The notes under the pieces were generated by a model. That model did no database searches. It had not been told where the DNA came from and saw only the letters and a program-made list of their open reading frames with translations. Of a stretch of DNA of 64,000 nucleotides, positions 60,791-64,000 are shown in pieces (position 1 is the stretch's first letter; each line of letters begins with the position of its first letter). The stretch is from WQXF01 sp031552825 (GTDB taxonomy: Bacteria > Bacillota > Clostridia > Christensenellales > Aristaeellaceae), in assembly GCA_031552825.1 (NCBI GenBank), contig JAVBMD010000025.1, positions 9,050 through 73,049 of the forward strand, written 5' to 3'. The position numbers and the translations under genes were made by a program.

Positions 60791-61504
60791 TCACTTAAAT
60801 ATCGTTGGAAGGTATGTATGCAGAAGCAGCGAAAGATCCTTCCAATAGGCAAAAACAAGCAGGTGCGCCGGGTAGAGCAGATAGAACAGCCATTTGCCGC
60901 CGCGGAATCCGGGCTTTCCGTTGTACAGCAGGATAGGCAGCAACGCCAGCGCGGCCAGTGCCTGTATCATCACCCAAGCGGGAGAGGTGCGGAGTTCAAG
61001 CCGGAAGAGCAGATAAACCGCCATCGCGGCGGCGAAGCCCAGTGCCAGCCGCAGCCGGTTTTCGCCGGCGGCATAGAAGCACACCGACAGCAGGATGCCC
61101 CAGAACGAGTAATCGCACTTTACGAAGATGGCGGTCGCACAGGCGGCAAGGATACAGGTCAGCGCCCAAAAGGGATCGCGGGAGGAGAAGCGCGCGTAGG
61201 CCACCAGCGCGCCAAGGGCAAGCAGCAGCGAAAAGAAAACGTTGTGCGCTGTGGGCAGCGTTGCGCCGCGGTAAAAGACGAGGTTGTAAGGAATTTCGGA
61301 GAGCAAGGCAAACAGCGCCAGCCGCAGCGCATATTTGCTGACGTTGCGCGTGTGGCGAAAGCCTTGCGCCAGCAAGAAACAGTACAGGGGAAAGGAAATG
61401 CGTCCCACCATGCGCAGCCAGGCAACCTGTGGAAGCAACGCGTAACCGATGTGGTCGCAGACCATGGTACTCAGCGCCAACAGCCGCAATACAAAAGAGC
61501 TCAT
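60791..61504 (-). CDS. TraX-family membrane protein
   Basis: A 237-residue protein with about eight membrane helices. The order FVLRLLALSTMVCDHIGYALLP, WLRMVGRISFPLYCFLLAQGF, EIPYNLVF and the C-terminal YLLYPAHLLVF is that of the TraX family. F-plasmid TraX acetylates pilin; chromosomal members in Bacillota are common and their role is unknown, perhaps acyl transfer to a surface product. ATG 61504 overlaps the deacetylase stop as ATGA, with AAGGAG upstream, so the two are coupled. Confidence 0.88.
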   Translation of the reverse strand: MSSFVLRLLALSTMVCDHIGYALLPQVAWLRMVGRISFPLYCFLLAQGFRHTRNVSKYALRLALFALLSEIPYNLVFYRGATLPTAHNVFFSLLLALGALVAYARFSSRDPFWALTCILAACATAIFVKCDYSFWGILLSVCFYAAGENRLRLALGFAAAMAVYLLFRLELRTSPAWVMIQALAALALLPILLYNGKPGFRGGKWLFYLLYPAHLLVFAYWKDLSLLLHTYLPTIFK

Positions 61505-62778
61505 CGTTCTCCTTCTTTCCAAGGCGTGACATGCTCGAAGAGATCATCCTTCGCCTCATCCGGCCCCACCATGGAGGAGGCCAGGCCGAACAGTGCGCAA
61601 TTATCCGGACCGCTATCGAGCACGTCAAAGTCTTTGACCTGACTGCGGTGTTCCGCAAAGGCCGCGATGGCCACCTCCAGCGCTGTGCGCCCGCCAAAGG
61701 AGGGGAGGGGGACGCGCCAGTTCATGGTGATCTGATCGTTGGGATAGAGGTGGAGATAGAGCTTGTCCACATCGCAGGTGCCGTAGCGCGCGGCGGATTC
61801 TGGAAAGCTATTCTCGTCCCATGCGAGAGTCTCAACTGCTTCCAGCACCTTTCTTGCGGTGAGCATGTGCATGCCGTGGCCGTACTCACCCTCCAGATCC
61901 TGCGCGACCACCACCTTGGGCTTATAACGGCGTAGTTGTTCGGTGATAAAGGCAGAAACGGCGTTTTCATCCCACGCGGCCAGCGCCTGATCGTAAGAAT
62001 AGGCGTGATAATCGAGGAAGTTGCCCATCACCGGGTAACTGCGCACCCCTGCGACCCACAGGCCGTTAAGCAACTCGGTACGGCGTTCCCGTGCGCAATA
62101 GGAAAGATACACCACGGCGGTTTTTAACCGGCGCTCGCCCGCGTAGGTAGGCAGCAGACCGCCATAGAAAACCAACTCGTCGTCGGCGTGGGTGGCGATG
62201 GCCATCAGGTCCACGCGGGGCGGAATCGGTTCCCAAGTTTGCACCCAATCGGGTAGTTGACCCTCGCCCAGCACGCGCAACGAGGCGATGGCCATAGATT
62301 GCTCCATCAACTGCCGCGCCTGAATGCGAAAGGAGGTAAGCCCGTCGAGTGGGAGGTACTCGTGCAAAAAGCCTTGTGCGCCACCCATCGCGGCGGAAAT
62401 CCAGCGTGCTTTGGCTTGAGGGTCGCCATCCGACATGTAGGAATAGCGCTCCCACTCTGGATTGGGCACCGAAAGCGACCACGTGCCGGGAATATACGCC
62501 CACTCGATGTACACGCCATAGGCAGGGGAATCGCTCGGCGTATCCACTTGCAAATAGACCGGATAACCGGAGCGCATATCCTCGTTCTGCCAGTAGGTGA
62601 GCGGGTCATCGTCCAACAAGCAGGCGATATCGGCTTCGTTGCTGGAGGGGGTGAATATGCATTCGGCAGAGATGTCTTGGGCGACCGCACTCTCTGCTGC
62701 CACAGCGAATGGGAGCGCAATCCATAGCAGGCACAGGGCAAGAAAAAGGTTCCGGGGCCAGCGGAAAAGGCACATCAT
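61501..62778 (-). CDS. Exported PIG-L family deacetylase
   Basis: A 425-residue protein: signal peptide (about 1-29), an N-terminal domain of about 150 residues that resembles a discoidin-like carbohydrate-binding fold (CLLDDDPLTYWQNED, PVYLQVD), then the PIG-L/LmbE domain with MAIATHADDELVFYGG (metal-binding HxDD) and EGEYGHGMHMLTA (second His group). PIG-L enzymes remove N-acetyl groups from sugars, here outside the membrane, so wall or surface glycan is a likely substrate. A GTG 6 bp upstream (62784) is an alternative start after AAGGAGA. Coupled to the TraX-like gene, which may add acyl groups. Confidence 0.85.
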   Translation of the reverse strand: MMCLFRWPRNLFLALCLLWIALPFAVAAESAVAQDISAECIFTPSSNEADIACLLDDDPLTYWQNEDMRSGYPVYLQVDTPSDSPAYGVYIEWAYIPGTWSLSVPNPEWERYSYMSDGDPQAKARWISAAMGGAQGFLHEYLPLDGLTSFRIQARQLMEQSMAIASLRVLGEGQLPDWVQTWEPIPPRVDLMAIATHADDELVFYGGLLPTYAGERRLKTAVVYLSYCARERRTELLNGLWVAGVRSYPVMGNFLDYHAYSYDQALAAWDENAVSAFITEQLRRYKPKVVVAQDLEGEYGHGMHMLTARKVLEAVETLAWDENSFPESAARYGTCDVDKLYLHLYPNDQITMNWRVPLPSFGGRTALEVAIAAFAEHRSQVKDFDVLDSGPDNCALFGLASSMVGPDEAKDDLFEHVTPWKEGER

Positions 62779-62921
62779 GCGCACGGTGTCTCCTTGTGAA
62801 AATTTGCATACAGTATACCATAAAAATTCCAGATGTGTTTACTTGGTGCGAAGAATATCAAGCCGAACGAAAACTGCTTGCTCGCTGCTTGCTCTAAAGC
62901 GTAATTTCATCAAATTCGCGC

Positions 62922-62950
62922 TTGCTAATCGTGATAAAACCTGATATAAT
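62922..62950 (+). promoter_or_regulatory. tRNA-Ser promoter
   Basis: TTGCTA (62922-62927), 17-bp spacer, TATAAT (62945-62950) with TGA extension, 23 bp before the first tRNA. Confidence 0.75.
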
Positions 62951-62973
62951 GCCTGATGCTGGTTCAATTCTAT

Positions 62974-63062
62974 GGAGAGATGGCCGAGCGGTTGATGGCG
63001 CTGGTCTTGAAAACCAGTGATGCCGAAAGGCACCGGGGGTTCGAATCCCTCTCTCTCCGCCA
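62974..63062 (+). tRNA. tRNA-Ser (UGA anticodon)
   Basis: Cloverleaf with acceptor GGAGAGA/TCTCTCC, anticodon stem CTGGT/ACCAG with loop CTTGAAA (anticodon TGA), a long serine-type variable arm, T loop TTCGAAT, and encoded CCA. It reads UCN codons. Confidence 0.96.
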
Positions 63063-63088
63063 GTCAAAGTTCCATCGGCAGTTTGCTT

Positions 63089-63181
63089 GGAGAAGTACCC
63101 AAGTGGCTATAAGGGGCTCCCCTGCTAAGGGAGTAGTGCTGGATAACGGCAGCCCGGGTTCGAATCCCGGCTTCTCCGCCA
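63089..63181 (+). tRNA. tRNA-Ser (GCU anticodon)
   Basis: Acceptor GGAGAAG/CTTCTCC, anticodon stem CTCCC/GGGAG with loop CTGCTAA (anticodon GCT), long variable arm, T arm CCGGG TTCGAAT CCCGG, encoded CCA. It reads AGU/AGC. 26 bp after the other tRNA, probably one transcript. Confidence 0.96.
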
Positions 63182-63199
63182 CATTCAAAGTAAAATTTG

Positions 63200-63240
63200 A
63201 TACAATAAGAGCCGCTCGAACAGGGTGGCTCTTATTGTAT
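63200..63240 (+). terminator. tRNA operon terminator
   Basis: A perfect 14-bp stem, ATACAATAAGAGCC (63200-63213) with GGCTCTTATTGTAT (63227-63240). Confidence 0.85.
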
Positions 63241-63455
63241 GTTGATGGTGAAAAGGCTTGGAATGTCAAGGGTTACCAGATTCTACTTGCTCCTTGCAGG
63301 TGCGAAAAGCGTTATGTTAAATAATGAGATTTCAGGGGCTTGACAGGCCGAAAAGGCGCCAACCGTTTCACTATGCACCCATCCGAAAGTCGTTTGCCGA
63401 GTTTTCCGAGTTCCGTGTAATGATGCACCCTCTTGCCCAGACCTGACGATTAGCA

Positions 63456-63860
63456 CTACTGAAAGCCGTTAAGTATGGTGGCCAGCGGCTCCGGTGCATC
63501 TGTGTTCACTTCGTGACCAGCCAACGGGACGATATGATATTGCGCACCCGGTATCATCCCTGCCAGCTCTCGCGACGCTTTCTGATTCGCCTTATCCTTT
63601 TCCCCACAAACAACCAGGGTGTTACACTGAATGCTTGGTAGACGTGCGGTGAAATCCAAAGAAAGCATGGACGTGGTCAAACGGATCGCGTCTTTTCTGC
63701 TCATGCCGAGCTTTTCGAACATAGATTTTGGCATGAACCGAAAAAGCAGGTTTTGCACGCGCAACATTATTTTCGGCATCTTAAATGGCGTCGCGATCAA
63801 AACTAAAGATTGGACGCGTTCTGGGTGATCTAGGGAGTAGTTTAGCGCGAGCACGCCACC
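63456..63860 (-). pseudogene. Alpha/beta hydrolase, 5' part lost to an IS630-type insertion
   Basis: The remaining 130 or so codons are the C-terminal half of an alpha/beta hydrolase: GGVLALNYSLDHPERV right after the expected nucleophile elbow, VCGEKDKAN (acid) and LAGHEVN (catalytic His). The codons for the G-x-S part of the elbow are missing; the frame instead runs into IS sequence and a stop. The break is at a TA within CTA-GGT-GGC, where an intact gene would read S-L-G-G. A GTG at 63854 could restart a fragment but it would lack the nucleophile Ser. Confidence 0.8.
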
Positions 63861-63862
63861 TA

Positions 63863-64000
63863 GTGTCTTGACCGAATTATAAATTATGGTAAAGATGTTT
63901 CAGTTTACCCCGCGCTTGATCCGTCGAAAAGTGCCAGTCAATATGCTTGTGAGAACCATTTCTGGCCTTTTCCCAGGCAGAGAGGTATTCGTTGAGGGTT
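63863..64000 (-). mobile_element. IS630-family insertion sequence, right end (runs off the window)
   Basis: The element begins at GTGTCTTGACCGAATT (63863 onward) next to a TA at 63861-63862, as expected for IS630/Tc1 insertion at TA. It contains the 3' end of a transposase gene. The other end and the TIR partner lie beyond 64000. Confidence 0.75.
63877..64000 (-). CDS. IS630-family transposase, C-terminal fragment
   Basis: Forty-one codons to a TAA at 63879-63877 read TLNEYLSAWEKARNGSHKHI then DWHFSTDQARGKLKHLYHN. The W-x-F-[ST]-T-x-x-A-R-x-K-L-K-x-L-Y ending is that of IS630-type DDE transposases. The catalytic acids lie upstream, outside the window. It disrupts the hydrolase gene. Confidence 0.75.
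   Translation of the reverse strand, partial: TLNEYLSAWEKARNGSHKHIDWHFSTDQARGKLKHLYHNL

Noticed and set aside
62974..63455. tRNA-Ser genes as an integration site for a genomic island
   Set aside because: No integrase or repeat of the tRNA 3' end was seen; the nearby IS630 inserts at TA and is unrelated to the tRNA.
16320..64000. The MITE at 16320 as a derivative of the IS630 element at 63863
   Set aside because: Both use TA but their terminal sequences (GGCGTGTTTCAAAA and GTGTCTTGACC) do not match, so mobilisation by that element is not supported.
1..64000. CRISPR arrays, restriction systems or toxin-antitoxin pairs
   Set aside because: No regular direct repeats with spacers and no recognisable defence genes were found on either strand.

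Overview
The window reads as a piece of a GC-rich chromosome from a low-branching Bacillota, most likely class Clostridia. The evidence is GGAGG-type ribosome binding sites, frequent ATGA stop/start overlaps, a Spo0E-like phosphatase, the GlgC/GlgD pair, a PepV dipeptidase, the rplI-dnaB order and Gram-positive style secreted proteins built from SH3 and peptidoglycan-binding modules. The exact genus cannot be read from the sequence. No rRNA, CRISPR array, prophage or plasmid replication module was seen.

Left part (1-13.8 kb). A leftward operon nagB / radical SAM / aldose epimerase / aroF (partial) is followed by an ATP-grasp gene. Then come an orphan Spo0B-type sensor kinase, a large SH3/PG-binding exoprotein, a small membrane protein, a short alanyl-tRNA synthetase without its C-Ala domain, an SH3-LRR exoprotein, an NlpC/P60-like exoprotein and a lipoprotein of the ComEC-like metallo-beta-lactamase class. 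Two copies of a structured non-coding repeat lie at about 4.0 and 11.3 kb.

Middle part (13.8-35.7 kb). A 718-residue protein with Ig-like repeats and three PG-binding domains is followed by a TPR protein whose leader carries a 158-bp TIR element, an Fe-S aldo-keto reductase and a secreted LRR protein. Then come the replication/translation genes rplI-dnaB-topB, a small universal stress protein, an M19 dipeptidase, an alkyltransferase-like protein, an oligopeptide-type binding protein, a lytic transglycosylase, coaE, polA and a hybrid sensor kinase. A divergent Spo0E / XRE pair shares a palindrome.

Right part (35.7-64 kb). A leftward cluster joins two glycosyltransferases to leuCDB. Next are a third glycosyltransferase, a two-component system, an acyltransferase fused to a multi-spanning membrane domain, and a five-gene leftward operon (pseudouridine synthase, methyltransferase, MalY/PatB lyase, PHP phosphoesterase, PepV). 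Divergent from that operon is glgC-glgD-glgA for glycogen synthesis. After two more exoproteins flanking an AT-richer GT-C gene come a TraX-like protein and a PIG-L deacetylase, then two serine tRNA genes. The window ends in an alpha/beta hydrolase cut by an IS630-type element that runs off the edge.

The recurring theme is the cell envelope: at least seven secreted or anchored proteins re-use SH3, PG_binding_1, LRR and catalytic modules. Two of them share a C-terminal Cys/His domain that I could not assign to a family with confidence.
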